A DNA stretch of 37,384 nucleotides from Niallia nealsonii (GCF_002835805.1 NZ_PISE01000051.1:1-37384); one strand, 5' to 3'. Shown: positions 15,236 to 24,719, counted from the stretch's first letter. Numbers and translations are program-made. Notes: generated by a model not told the origin, from the sequence alone.

Positions 15236-15303
15236 ATGTATTATGCCCTGAAGGCAAACTCTGTTATTAAACATAGAAAACAATATAGGAGTAGTGGAAA
15301 TAA

Positions 15304-16995
15304 ATGAACTTTAGTATTAAACAAAAATTAATTGGGAGTTTTTTACTTATCTCTCTCTTTTTTAGTCTTGCTGCAGTCTATTCTTATTCAAGTGCAAAAA
15401 AGACGGAAACATCCTATCTATATATTATTAATACTGTTTCGGAGTTACGGATAATCGCAGATGAAATTCAAACAAATACGGCCTTGCAGTCTGGCTATTA
15501 TCGCGGTTATATGCTGTATAATGATAGTATATTTAAAAATCGTCTGAACAGTGCAAATTCCAATATAGAAAATCTTGTTTCAGAAGGACATAAATTAGCC
15601 CAAATAGATGAAACACAAAAACGCTTAACCGAAATAGGAGAATTAAATAAAGAATATGGCCAAAAGGCAAATTCTATTATGAATTCTGCACAAGGAAATA
15701 AAAAGGAAGCCATAAATAATGGATTACAGCAGCTTGTCCCCATTGCCAATGAGCTAACAGAAAAAACAACTTCTCTAAGTTCATGGCTAAAAAAAGAATT
15801 GATAAAACCTGAAATAGCTAAAGCAAAACAAGAAGCAGAAACACGTATGATAATTATGATAACATTAGGCATCGCAACTACTATTTTAGCGCTCCTTATT
15901 GGGATATCCCAATCACTGATTCTAACAAAAACATTAAACAAACTGAAAAACGCAACAAAAAAAGTGGCGGAAGGAAATCTGCAGATTGAGCCTATTAAAA
16001 TAAAACAAAAAGATGAATTGTATGAGTTAAATCATTCTTTTAATCAAATGAAAAACAATTTAGTAGATATGGTTGCAAATATTTCGGTAAGTTCCAATCA
16101 TGTTGCAGCAAGTGCTGAACAATTAAACGCAAGTGCTGAACAATCAAGCAAAGCAGCAGAAACAATCACATCGTCCATTCAGCAAATTGCAAGTAGAAAT
16201 GAGTTTACCTCTTCAATTCTAGTGGATAACTCTCAAAATATTGCATTTATTTTTGATAACGTATTAAAGATTGCCGAGGAAGCAGAAGCTGTTTCTAAAC
16301 TTTCACAAATGACAACAGAAAAAGCGATAGAAGGAACTGCTTCTGTTGAAAATAATTTGAAACAAATGAAATTTATTAAAGAATCTGTGGCACGAACTAA
16401 TACTGTTATTACTTCTTTGTCTAATCGTTCAAAAGAAATTGAAGATATCGTAACATTAATTAGCAATATTGCTGAACAAACAAATTTACTGGCACTAAAT
16501 GCAGCTATTGAAGCAGCAAGGGCTGGTGAACATGGCAAAGGGTTCTCCATTGTGGCAGAAGAGGTTCGAAAATTAGCAGAACAATCACAAAGCTCTACCA
16601 AAAGCATTGGCAATTTAATTCAGGTCATTCAAAAAGAGACAACAGAATCCGTCCATACTCTTCAAGAAGCTATAAAAACAGTTGAAAACGGCGCGGTGCT
16701 GTCTGAAAAATCAGCATTAGCATTCTCTGAAATAGTGAAAAGCACCAAAAAAGTTACTCCAAAATTAATGGAGGTTACCCAAACCATTTCTGATATAACA
16801 AGCCGTGTAGAAGAAGTAGATACATCCGCAAAAGAAATTGTTTCCTTATCCAAGCAACAGGCCATCAGTACGGAGGAATCAGCAGCATCGACAGAAGAAC
16901 AACTTGCTTCTATGCAAGAAATTAATGCTTCTGCAGAAGCACTAGCACAGATGGCGGAGGATTTGACATATATAGTCGGTAAATTTAAGCTTTAA
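15304..16995 (+). CDS. Methyl-accepting chemotaxis protein
   Basis: The 563-aa membrane receptor has membrane span 1 at about 9-29 and an extracytoplasmic helical sensor (about 30-180) of the four-helix-bundle type. Membrane span 2 lies at about 182-206, a HAMP domain at about 207-259, and a long cytoplasmic signalling coiled coil follows. The hairpin tip that contacts CheA and CheW is intact: [20 protein letters not shown] then [14 protein letters not shown]. Methylation-helix sequences with EE/QQ pairs flank it. The ligand is unknown. The start is ATG with AGGAG upstream and a good sigma-D promoter, so it is likely a member of the motility regulon. It is flanked by family A copies A4 and A5. 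Confidence 0.95.
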   Translation: MNFSIKQKLIGSFLLISLFFSLAAVYSYSSAKKTETSYLYIINTVSELRIIADEIQTNTALQSGYYRGYMLYNDSIFKNRLNSANSNIENLVSEGHKLAQIDETQKRLTEIGELNKEYGQKANSIMNSAQGNKKEAINNGLQQLVPIANELTEKTTSLSSWLKKELIKPEIAKAKQEAETRMIIMITLGIATTILALLIGISQSLILTKTLNKLKNATKKVAEGNLQIEPIKIKQKDELYELNHSFNQMKNNLVDMVANISVSSNHVAASAEQLNASAEQSSKAAETITSSIQQIASRNEFTSSILVDNSQNIAFIFDNVLKIAEEAEAVSKLSQMTTEKAIEGTASVENNLKQMKFIKESVARTNTVITSLSNRSKEIEDIVTLISNIAEQTNLLALNAAIEAARAGEHGKGFSIVAEEVRKLAEQSQSSTKSIGNLIQVIQKETTESVHTLQEAIKTVENGAVLSEKSALAFSEIVKSTKKVTPKLMEVTQTISDITSRVEEVDTSAKEIVSLSKQQAISTEESAASTEEQLASMQEINASAEALAQMAEDLTYIVGKFKL

Positions 16996-17007
16996 CTTGA
17001 TTTATTG

Positions 17008-17120
17008 ATAAAGTGAAACTTCAATCAGGCTTTTACGGGCAAGTTTCTACCCACCTAGATTTCTCGTTTTCTCTTATAATCCCTTAGGTGGGGGTCAAAA
17101 GCCCGTTAATGCGTGATAAA
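17008..17120 (+). repeat. Family A repeat, mid-length copy A5 (113 bp)
   Basis: ATAAA-GTGAAACTTCAATCAG passes directly into GCTTTTACGGGC and hairpin II (CCCACCTAG ... CTTAGGTGGG, GGGC ... GCCC), ending GTTAATGCGTG-ATAAA. Compared with A1, everything between the two CAATCAG repeats is missing. It starts 12 bp after the chemoreceptor stop codon and ends 19 bp from the MFS gene stop, filling the convergent gap. Confidence 0.87.
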
Positions 17121-17139
17121 AGGGAATTCGGCGTTAAAA

Positions 17140-18618
17140 TTAGACGAGATTCCTCTTTTTCCTTTCTGATTCTGCACTTTTCCACATGCATTTAAAAAAA
17201 TAAATCCCAGCTAAAACTGTTAATACTCCTAATAATAAAAATAAATAATGGAAACCTATCATTACTTGTGCCGAATCGGCTCGGGGGTTCTTCATCCAAT
17301 CTTCTAAAGAAAGATCAAGCCAACTATTCATCAAGGTAATGCTGACAGCTGTTCCAAGAACCATTCCAATATTCCTTAATAAAGCAATTGTACTGCCCAT
17401 CATTCCTAAATATTGTAATGGAACATAAAACATCATAATACTATAATTGGGCGATGTAAGGATTCCCATTGAAAATCCCAAAAAACAAAATAGAATAATT
17501 AAAATTGGCAAAGTTGTATGTTCAGTCAAAAAGCTTAATGTGAACATACTAATACTTAAGAAAAATAAACCGATAAACACTATTTTTATGCTGCCAAAAC
17601 GATCAGATAAAGAACCGCTAACAGGTCCAAATAATGCCAGCAACAATGGATAACACATTAAAAGTAAACCAGAATGTTCTGCTGAATAATGCAGCACTCC
17701 TCGTAAATAAAAAGGCAAACTGACCATTGCAGCAAATGTTGCAGCATAACTAATCGTTAATATAACTCCCCCTGAACGCACCATTAAGGAAGAAAAAATT
17801 CGCGGATCAATAAATGGATATTCCACTCGTTTGCTTCGATACATGAATCCTAAAAAGGCAATGATGCTAGCAGCCATAATCACAAATAAAAAGGGCTTTG
17901 CCACACCTTCTCCAATACTATTTAATACATAAACAAATGTTACAATGCTTACACCAAATAACATGCTGCCAAGATAATCAAAGGAAGACTTATAAAACTG
18001 TTTGTCCAAAGGAATAAACTTTTGTGCCAGAACAAAAGCAGCCAAACTAATGGGAACAATTGTCCAGAAAAGAATATGCCAAGAAAATGCCTCAATTAAT
18101 AGCCCGCCTACTGATGGTCCCAATAATGCACCAAAACCGACAGATGTACTAATAATTCCTAATGCTTTTCCTCGATGCTTTTCTGGATAAGCATCTGTTA
18201 CAATCGCCATATTAACAGCTTGAAGCATAGCCGCACCAAAACCTTGCACTATTCTGCATATAATTAATAATTGAATGGAAGTTGATAATGCAGAGACACC
18301 GGCTCCTACTGCAAAAATAAGATATCCCCAATTATGTATTTTCCTTTTGCCATATTGATCTGCCAACTTCCCCATAAATGGCAAAAAAAGCATAATTGAA
18401 AGTAAATAGCCATTCACTATCCACTGAGTCAAAGCAAGACTTGATGAAAAATAAAGAGAAATATCAGTAAGAGCAATATTCACAAACCCTGCAGAAAAAT
18501 GAGAAAGGAAGGCGCCTGCACATACAGAAATCAACAGCAGAATAGAATGCGTTTTTTGCTTATCCATTCTATTTAGACCAGTTGTTGGCACCCCGTTTAC
18601 TACATCTGATTTTTTCAT
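17140..18618 (-). CDS. MFS drug exporter, DHA2 (EmrB/QacA-type)
   Basis: About 492 residues with roughly 14 hydrophobic segments, as expected for the DHA2 branch of proton-driven exporters. Visible motifs are ALTQWIVNGYLLSIMLFLPF (span 2), GKLADQYGKRK (motif A, between spans 2 and 3), RIVQGFGAAMLQAVNMAIV (motif B) and GPSVGGLLIEAFSWHILFW (motif C, the antiporter motif). Substrates cannot be predicted. Start at the ATG 18618, 6 bases after AAAAAGGTG; an in-frame GTG at 18627 overlaps that site. It appears to be a single gene, with no regulator adjacent. Confidence 0.9.
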   Translation of the reverse strand: MKKSDVVNGVPTTGLNRMDKQKTHSILLLISVCAGAFLSHFSAGFVNIALTDISLYFSSSLALTQWIVNGYLLSIMLFLPFMGKLADQYGKRKIHNWGYLIFAVGAGVSALSTSIQLLIICRIVQGFGAAMLQAVNMAIVTDAYPEKHRGKALGIISTSVGFGALLGPSVGGLLIEAFSWHILFWTIVPISLAAFVLAQKFIPLDKQFYKSSFDYLGSMLFGVSIVTFVYVLNSIGEGVAKPFLFVIMAASIIAFLGFMYRSKRVEYPFIDPRIFSSLMVRSGGVILTISYAATFAAMVSLPFYLRGVLHYSAEHSGLLLMCYPLLLALFGPVSGSLSDRFGSIKIVFIGLFFLSISMFTLSFLTEHTTLPILIILFCFLGFSMGILTSPNYSIMMFYVPLQYLGMMGSTIALLRNIGMVLGTAVSITLMNSWLDLSLEDWMKNPRADSAQVMIGFHYLFLLLGVLTVLAGIYFFKCMWKSAESERKKRNLV

Positions 18619-18844
18619 ACATATCACCTTTTTAGGCAGTGATCTACCACCTCAATTTTCAACTATATCCATAAATCCATATTCTATTTTCAAACAAAAA
18701 ATGATTAGTAACACTTGAGCTTTAGCAAAGATTTATAATAGTATCTGTTATTGTTTCAACTATATCCGCTATTTTTACAGGGAAACACTAAAATATAATC
18801 AAACATCTTAAAGTGAATTTTTTTTGAGCGCAATAAATGCCCTT

Positions 18845-18993
18845 TAGAAAAAGGCTGTTTTCTAAAAGATTGTTGTTTTTCGGATAGTCTCCATGAGCAA
18901 AAATAAATTGATTGGAGTGAAAGGTGCGAGCATCCTGGAACGGAAATCAACCTGCTCCTTTAAAACAAAGTGTACGAAAACAGCCTAGAAAAA
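18845..18993 (-). mobile_element. MITE-like element B2, core-deleted, with 8-bp target duplication
   Basis: The element (18853-18985) has perfect 10-bp terminal inverted repeats GGCTGTTTTC / GAAAACAGCC. It is bounded by the identical 8-mers TAGAAAAA at 18845-18852 and 18986-18993. Read on the minus strand it matches B1 at both ends, but the GC-rich core is missing exactly between two CTCGC repeats. No coding capacity. A clear target duplication indicates true transposition. Confidence 0.85.
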
Positions 18994-18994
18994 A

Positions 18995-19024
18995 ACTAGA
19001 TGAGCTCAAAACAGCTCATCTAGT
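18995..19024 (-). terminator. Terminator of the aldehyde dehydrogenase gene
   Basis: ACTAGATGAGCT (18995-19006) and AGCTCATCTAGT (19013-19024) form a 12-bp perfect stem, followed on the minus strand by TTTTTTT. That T tract overlaps the target duplication of B2. Confidence 0.9.
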
Positions 19025-19034
19025 CTTAATTATT

Positions 19035-20468
19035 CTATATATTTAACTCGAGGGATAAATATTTATATTCTAAATAATCTTCTATCCCATATTTTCCTCC
19101 TTCACGGCCTATTCCTGATTCTTTTATCCCGCCAAATGGAGCCTGTGCCGTTGTTGGCAATGGGTCATTTATGCCGATAATGCCATATTCCAAACTTTCT
19201 GAAACCCGAAAAATCCGCGAAACATCGTTTGTATAAAAATAAGAAGCGAGACCATATGGGGTATTATTGGCCTGCTCGATCACTTCTTCTTCTGTTTCAA
19301 ATAAAAAAATAGGGGCAACAGGACCAAATGTTTCTTCAGACGAGATTTTCATTTCATTTGTAGCATTCATTAAAACGGTTGGTTCATAAAAAAAGCCTGC
19401 TTCAAACTCTTTTCCTTCAGGCCTTTTGCCGCCATAAATAATTTTCGCGCCTTTTTGTACGGAATCTTCAATATGTTCTTTTGTTTTGGCAACCGCTTGT
19501 TCATTAATTAACGGCCCAATGGTAACACCAGGTTTTTTTCCATTTCCCACTACTAACTTCTTCATTTTTCCGGTTAAAATTTCAGCAAATGCATCCGCAA
19601 TATTTTTTTGTACATAGACCCTATTTGTACACACACAAGTTTGGCCTGCATTACGAAATTTACTGGCAATTAAACCATCAGCAGCACGATTTAAATCTGC
19701 ATCTTCAAAAACAATAAACGGAGCATGCCCTCCTAATTCCATGGAAACTTTCTTCATGGTATCTGCTGCCTGACGCGCAAGCTCTTTTCCAACCGCAGTA
19801 GATCCTGTAAATGTGATTTTTCGCACATCTGTGCTTTTCATCATTTCTTGCCCTATTTCTTTCGGAATGCCATGAACCAAATTTAATACACCTTTTGGAA
19901 CACCTGCTTCATGAAAAGCTTTTAATACTTCTATTGCTGTTAATGGGGTCGATTCTGCCGGCTTAATAACGACTGTACATCCAGCAGCTAATGCAGGGGC
20001 AATTTTCCGTGTAATCATTGCAATTGGAAAATTCCATGGCGTAATAGCTCCAACAACTCCTACTGGCTGCCTCATGACAATAATTCGTTTGGTCGGGGAA
20101 CTGGATGGCACTGTGTCTCCATAGATTCTTTTTCCCTCTTCTGCATACCATTCTAAATAGTCGCAGGCAGTATTGATTTCACCAAGCGCTTCTGCAATAG
20201 GTTTTCCCATTTCGGACGTGATAATTTCTGCAAGCTCCTCTCTTCTAGAGCGCAGAATAGAAGAGGCATTTTTTATATAATGAGATCGATCATTTGCCGT
20301 TAATTTTGACCATGGCTTTAATGCAGCTTGTGCCGCTTCTATCGCCTTTTTTGCATCTATTGATCCACCCTTTGAAACAGATTCTACCACTTCTCCTGTA
20401 GCAGGATTGTACACCGGATACGTTTCTTTTGATTGCGCCTCGCACCATTGTCCATTTATGTATAGCAT
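19035..20468 (-). CDS. gabD: NAD(P)-dependent aldehyde dehydrogenase, succinate-semialdehyde type (GabD-like)
   Basis: The 477-aa cytoplasmic enzyme oxidises an aldehyde to the acid; the closest pattern is succinate-semialdehyde dehydrogenase of the GABA pathway. Cofactor site PWNFPIAM, Rossmann motif FTGSTAVGKEL, general-base Glu244 in MELGGHAP and catalytic Cys278 in NAGQTCVCTNR are present. The second Cys two residues on is typical of GabD and may form a redox disulfide. I start at the ATG at 20468, because AGAGGGAGAG lies just upstream and the homologous sequence MLYINGQW begins there; the frame remains open 57 bp further. No gabT or gabR neighbour is seen, so the exact substrate is uncertain. 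Confidence 0.88.
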   Translation of the reverse strand: MLYINGQWCEAQSKETYPVYNPATGEVVESVSKGGSIDAKKAIEAAQAALKPWSKLTANDRSHYIKNASSILRSRREELAEIITSEMGKPIAEALGEINTACDYLEWYAEEGKRIYGDTVPSSSPTKRIIVMRQPVGVVGAITPWNFPIAMITRKIAPALAAGCTVVIKPAESTPLTAIEVLKAFHEAGVPKGVLNLVHGIPKEIGQEMMKSTDVRKITFTGSTAVGKELARQAADTMKKVSMELGGHAPFIVFEDADLNRAADGLIASKFRNAGQTCVCTNRVYVQKNIADAFAEILTGKMKKLVVGNGKKPGVTIGPLINEQAVAKTKEHIEDSVQKGAKIIYGGKRPEGKEFEAGFFYEPTVLMNATNEMKISSEETFGPVAPIFLFETEEEVIEQANNTPYGLASYFYTNDVSRIFRVSESLEYGIIGINDPLPTTAQAPFGGIKESGIGREGGKYGIEDYLEYKYLSLELNI

Positions 20469-20707
20469 TTTCTCTCCCTCTTTTCTTTTAATTTTAGTCG
20501 ATTCTAAGTTTGTAGATAGTTCCATTTTAGCAGAGTACGTATTGCCAGTTCCTTTTTAATGCTCATAATCTGTTGTTATTTTGCATATCTCCATTTATTT
20601 GTTTTACTATTTATCTCCTTTCCTAGCAGCATATTTAAGTATGTTAAATAAACCCGTTGATTTTTGATTTACTAAGTTCTTGGCCTTATTAACCGCGAAA
20701 TAGTAAA

Positions 20708-20740
20708 AAGCAGCCCAGACTATTTCTTTCTGAGCTGCTT
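20708..20740 (-). terminator. Terminator of the LCP gene
   Basis: AAGCAGCCCAGA (20708-20719) pairs with TCTGAGCTGCTT (20729-20740), with one G-T pair on the minus strand, and is followed by T residues. It is 8 bp from the stop codon. Confidence 0.85.
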
Positions 20741-20747
20741 CTTCTTA

Positions 20748-21671
20748 TTATTCTCCTAAATTTTCCTTTAGCATCTTATTTACTTTTGCCTTTTCCTCGT
20801 CTGAAACTACTAGATAATAGCTTCCATTAATAGTTGCATCCGATCCTTTTACTTCGTACTGTTCAATATTATTACGGACATTTCGGTAATTTTTTTGTAT
20901 CTTCATCATTTCATCGAAAGTAATATTGGTTTTTACATTGCTGCCTAATGCGTTTAGTATATTATCAAAATGAGAAACAGTTTTTATACTTGCTGCTTGG
21001 TTAATAATTGCCGTAATAACTTTCCTCTGTCTTTCATTTCGCCCAAAATCCCCCTCTGGATCAAGGTGACGCATGCGGACAAACCCCAATGCTTTTGCTC
21101 CATCTAATTGTAATGTTCCTTTTTTATAATGATACCCTTTTTTATAATACCCCTCATCGATCCAATCAAGGTCATTTTCAACTGTTATGCCTCCAACTGC
21201 ATCTACTAGATCACTTAATGCTTCCATATTTACTTGAATATAATAATCCATATCTATTCCTGCAAATTCTTCCACCGTATCTAATGTCATTTTAACGCCG
21301 CCATATGCATATGCTGCATTAATTTTATTTGTTGTGCCTTTGCCGACAATTTCTGCTCTTGTATCGCGAGGAATGCTGACCATCTGCATTTTTCCAGTAG
21401 TTGGATTAAGTGTCATAACAATTAAGGTATCCGATCTTCCAACATCCCCTTCTCTCTCATCCACTCCCATTAAAAGAATTGAGATTGGTTTTTTGTTGCC
21501 AAGGGCTTCTTCCTTTTGCTTTGCTTCCGTTTTCGTCTCTTCTTCCACTGGTTCATACATTTTGCCTGCTGTTTTTTCCACATAATTATATAAATAAGCA
21601 ATATAAGCACCAATTCCGATAACAAGGACCCCAACGATAGAAGCAATTGTAATAATAACTTTTTTCTTCAT
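20748..21671 (-). CDS. LytR-CpsA-Psr (LCP) family wall-polymer ligase
   Basis: About 307 residues. A lysine-rich start and one membrane span (about residues 5-25) anchor the protein. The extracellular LCP domain contains SILLMGVDEREGDVGRSDTL, SIPRDTRAEI, NKINAAYAYGG, and FVRMRHLDPEGDFGRNERQR, with the Arg and Asp residues that bind the pyrophosphate lipid. The family moves teichoic acids or other glycopolymers from undecaprenyl-diphosphate to peptidoglycan, so it complements the TagA and TagB/TagF-like enzymes at the start of the window. I start at the ATG 21671; an in-frame GTG at 21683 is possible. It is a single gene with its own terminator. Which of the Tag-type LCP paralogues it is cannot be told. 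Confidence 0.93.
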   Translation of the reverse strand: MKKKVIITIASIVGVLVIGIGAYIAYLYNYVEKTAGKMYEPVEEETKTEAKQKEEALGNKKPISILLMGVDEREGDVGRSDTLIVMTLNPTTGKMQMVSIPRDTRAEIVGKGTTNKINAAYAYGGVKMTLDTVEEFAGIDMDYYIQVNMEALSDLVDAVGGITVENDLDWIDEGYYKKGYHYKKGTLQLDGAKALGFVRMRHLDPEGDFGRNERQRKVITAIINQAASIKTVSHFDNILNALGSNVKTNITFDEMMKIQKNYRNVRNNIEQYEVKGSDATINGSYYLVVSDEEKAKVNKMLKENLGE

Positions 21672-21777
21672 TTTCTCTCTCACTTTCTACTAAGTTTTCT
21701 AAAAGCAAATCAACCTTATTCTACTAATCTAACATGAAAATTAAATGAAAATTTCTGAACACTTACTGCTAAATGAC

Positions 21778-21812
21778 AAAAAAATACTCTCCGCTACATA
21801 AAGAGAGTATTT
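21778..21812 (-). terminator. Terminator of the YhfP-like gene
   Basis: AAATACTCTC (21782-21791) and GAGAGTATTT (21803-21812) form a 10-bp stem with a T tract on the minus strand. Confidence 0.85.
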
Positions 21813-21827
21813 CAATCTATATTTTTG

Positions 21828-22817
21828 TTATATTTTCACAATAATTCGTCCCTTTATTTCGCCAGATAAGATAAATGACAATTTATCTGGAAGCTCAGCA
21901 AGGCTTACTTCTTCATAAATAAAATCCGCTAGATTAACTGGTTTAAAATCATTTGCAAGGCGCTGCCAAATTTTCTCCCGATCATCCATCGGACAATAAA
22001 CAGAATCAATGCCAAGTAGATTTACACCACGCAAGATAAATGGAAAAACACTTGTAGGCACTTCTCCTCCAGCCGTTAATCCGCTAACAGCAACCGAACC
22101 ATTGTAGCTAATTTTGCTGAGAATGGCCGCTAACTGCTTGCCGCCAACAGGATCAATGGCTCCTGCCCATAATTGTTTATCAATTGCTTTTATCGTTCCA
22201 TTATAAATTTCTTCTCTTCCGATAATTTCTTTAGCGCCTAGCTTCGTTAAATACTCTTCTTCTTTTTTGCCAGTGCTTGCCACAACATCGAATCCCAAAT
22301 TTGCTAAGATATTTACACCAAAACTGCCAACACCGCCAGTTGCACCAGTAACAAGAACTTTTCCCTTTTCAGGCGTTAGCCCATTATCTTCTAAACGCTG
22401 AACAGAAAGAGCTGCTGTAAATCCAGCCGTACCTATAATCATTGCTTCTTTTAAAGATAGGCCCTCTGGAAGAGGAACAAGCCAATCACTAGGAATTCTT
22501 GCATATTCACTATAGCCGCCAGTATGCGATACCCCAATTTCATAACTTGTTGCGATTACCCTATCTCCCTCTTTAAACCTCTTATCTTCAGAAGATACAA
22601 CAACTCCTGCTAGATCAATTCCAGGAATATGAGGATATGACCTGACTATTTTTCCATTTGGTGTACTTGCTAGTCCATCTTTATAATTAATGCCAGAATA
22701 ATGCACTTTAACGACAACATTTCCCTCTGATAAATCATTTAATGTTATATCTTTTATTTGTACAGAAAAATCTTCTTCTTTTTTATCTACCACTACAGCT
22801 TGAAAAGTAGTTTCCAT
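21828..22817 (-). CDS. Zinc-free medium-chain reductase, YhdH/YhfP (acrylyl-CoA reductase-like)
   Basis: About 329 residues of the quinone oxidoreductase branch of the medium-chain dehydrogenase family. Visible are SGINYKDGLASTPNGKIV, PHIPGIDLAGVV, the GTAGFTAALSV segment and the NADPH-binding VTGATGGVGSFGV. The structural and catalytic zinc cysteines of alcohol dehydrogenases are absent, as in this subfamily. The YhdH/AcuI group reduces acrylyl-CoA or related enoyl compounds; the substrate here is unproven. I start at the ATG 22817 with GGAGGTG 6 bases before; the in-frame GTG at 22826 is part of that site. It is divergent from the ABC exporter. Confidence 0.88.
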   Translation of the reverse strand: METTFQAVVVDKKEEDFSVQIKDITLNDLSEGNVVVKVHYSGINYKDGLASTPNGKIVRSYPHIPGIDLAGVVVSSEDKRFKEGDRVIATSYEIGVSHTGGYSEYARIPSDWLVPLPEGLSLKEAMIIGTAGFTAALSVQRLEDNGLTPEKGKVLVTGATGGVGSFGVNILANLGFDVVASTGKKEEEYLTKLGAKEIIGREEIYNGTIKAIDKQLWAGAIDPVGGKQLAAILSKISYNGSVAVSGLTAGGEVPTSVFPFILRGVNLLGIDSVYCPMDDREKIWQRLANDFKPVNLADFIYEEVSLAELPDKLSFILSGEIKGRIIVKI

Positions 22818-22984
22818 TTCCGTCACCTCCCATCTATCCTATCAATTAAAAAGACTATGGTCAAAATATAGAAATTACCCTATAAACATAGGGAAAAGCA
22901 GAAATATCGTTCTATTTTTTGTCGATACACAAAAAAAGAAATATACTAAAAGTAATTGCTTATTTAGAAAGGAGAGTTAAATAT

Positions 22985-24718
22985 ATGGAAAAACAACAAC
23001 CTGGCTTAAAGCCATTTTTTTCTCTGCTATTGTCGACAAATATTCCAAAACTAGCTCTAACAATAGGCTTAATCGCCAGCGTTATTACTACATTAGCTGG
23101 ACTTGCCATCCCACTCCTTACAAGAAAATTAGTGGATGGATTTTCTGTCTCATCATTAAGTATTCCCTTTATAATAACCATTGGAGCTGTTTTTATTGCT
23201 CAAGCCGTTATTAGCGGTGTTTCCACTTATTTGCTTGCTGCTGCAGGACAAACTATAGTGGCTCGTCTCCGTGAAAAAATGTGGATAAAGCTTATTCGTC
23301 TTCCTGTCTCTTATTTTGATAAACAGCAGAGTGGAGAGTCTGTCAGTCGTATCGTCAATGATACAGGCATTGTGAAAGATTTAGTTTCCCAGCACTTCCC
23401 CCAGTTTGTGTCAGGACTGATTTCAATCATTGGCGCAATTATCATTTTATTCATAATGGATTGGAAAATGACGCTCCTAATGCTTATTTCCGTTCCTATT
23501 ACGATGGCCATCATGATACCATTAGGAAAAAAGATGGGGGCCATATCTCGCGGCTTGCAGGATGAAACGGCAAACTTTACTGGTGATATTCAGCAAACTC
23601 TGTCAGAAATTCGCTTAATGAAAGCATCGAATGCTGAAACATTCGAAGAACAAAAAGGAATTAACGGCATACATAAATTATTGGGGTTTGGACTAAAAGA
23701 AGCCAAAATCTTCGCCATGATTGCCCCAATTATGTATTTTGTTGTCATGCTTGTAATTGTAATGATTATTGGTTATGGAGGCATCCGTGTAGCAAATGGC
23801 GAAATGTCTACAGGAACGCTTATTGCATTTTTGCTTTATTTATTTCAGATTATCTTCCCTATTACATCTTTTGCTATGTTTTTCACCCAATTGCAAAAAG
23901 CCAAAGGAGCAACAGAACGAATGATTGGCATTTTGGAACTTCCATTAGAAGAAGGACAAGAAGGATTAGAATTAAGCATTACGAATGAATCCATTTATGT
24001 AAAAAATATTTCTTTTGCCTATGAAGAAAATGAGCCTATTCTGCAAAATATTTCTTTTGCAGCACATCCTGGAGAAATGATCGCATTTGCGGGGCCAAGT
24101 GGCGGCGGAAAAACCACGATGTTTGGATTATTAGAACGATTTTACGAACCAACTAGTGGTGAAATTCTTATTGGAGATGCCTCTATTCATCAATTATCCC
24201 TTTCATCATGGCGCAGTCAAATTGGCTATGTCTCACAAGAAAGTGCGATGATGGCAGGTACTATTCGAGAGAATTTATGCTATGGATTAGGAAATAAAGA
24301 TACTATCTCAGATGATCGCTTATGGGAAGTTGCTAAAATGGCTTATGCAGATGACTTTATTCGTTCTTTTGCTAATGGATTGGATACAGAAGTTGGCGAA
24401 CGAGGTGTTAAACTTTCCGGTGGCCAAAGACAACGAATTGCAATTGCACGTGCTTTTTTAAGAAATCCCAGGGTTTTAATGATGGATGAAGCAACGGCAA
24501 GTTTGGATAGTCAATCAGAAGGAATTGTCCAACAAGCTTTAGCTCGTTTAATGGAAGGCAGAACAACATTTGTCATTGCCCACCGTCTTTCAACTATTGT
24601 AGATGCAGATAAAATTATTTTTATTGAAAAAGGCGAAATAACTGGTATTGGGAAACACCATGAATTAATTCGAACACATAGCTTGTACCGAGAATTTGCT
24701 GCACAGCAGCTTGCATAA
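22985..24718 (+). CDS. ABC multidrug-type exporter, fused membrane and ATPase domains (BmrA-like)
   Basis: The 577-aa half-transporter would act as a homodimer in the membrane. Residues about 20-310 carry six membrane spans. The ATPase domain holds Walker A GPSGGGKTT, Q-loop YVSQES, signature [14 protein letters not shown], Walker B VLMMDEATASLD and the switch His in VIAHRLSTI, so it is catalytically complete. Family knowledge: type IV exporters of the BmrA/LmrA kind expel drugs or lipids. The start is the ATG at 22985, 8 bases after AAAGGAGAG. The frame stays open back to a TTG at 22919 without a ribosome binding site. Divergent from the YhfP-like gene; no regulator nearby. Confidence 0.9.
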   Translation: MEKQQPGLKPFFSLLLSTNIPKLALTIGLIASVITTLAGLAIPLLTRKLVDGFSVSSLSIPFIITIGAVFIAQAVISGVSTYLLAAAGQTIVARLREKMWIKLIRLPVSYFDKQQSGESVSRIVNDTGIVKDLVSQHFPQFVSGLISIIGAIIILFIMDWKMTLLMLISVPITMAIMIPLGKKMGAISRGLQDETANFTGDIQQTLSEIRLMKASNAETFEEQKGINGIHKLLGFGLKEAKIFAMIAPIMYFVVMLVIVMIIGYGGIRVANGEMSTGTLIAFLLYLFQIIFPITSFAMFFTQLQKAKGATERMIGILELPLEEGQEGLELSITNESIYVKNISFAYEENEPILQNISFAAHPGEMIAFAGPSGGGKTTMFGLLERFYEPTSGEILIGDASIHQLSLSSWRSQIGYVSQESAMMAGTIRENLCYGLGNKDTISDDRLWEVAKMAYADDFIRSFANGLDTEVGERGVKLSGGQRQRIAIARAFLRNPRVLMMDEATASLDSQSEGIVQQALARLMEGRTTFVIAHRLSTIVDADKIIFIEKGEITGIGKHHELIRTHSLYREFAAQQLA

Positions 24719-24719
24719 T

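Noticed and set aside
15075-15257. A 60-codon minus-strand frame in the chemoreceptor promoter region.
   Set aside because: It overlaps repeat A4 and the sigma-D promoter, and shows no ribosome binding site.
6727-17120. CRISPR array as an explanation of the recurrent repeat.
   Set aside because: Copies are kilobases apart, differ in length, occur in both orientations, are not separated by uniform spacers, and no cas gene is present.
18756-18950. An open frame of about 64 codons on the minus strand overlapping B2.
   Set aside because: It spans the border of a non-coding MITE and has no ribosome binding site or family resemblance.
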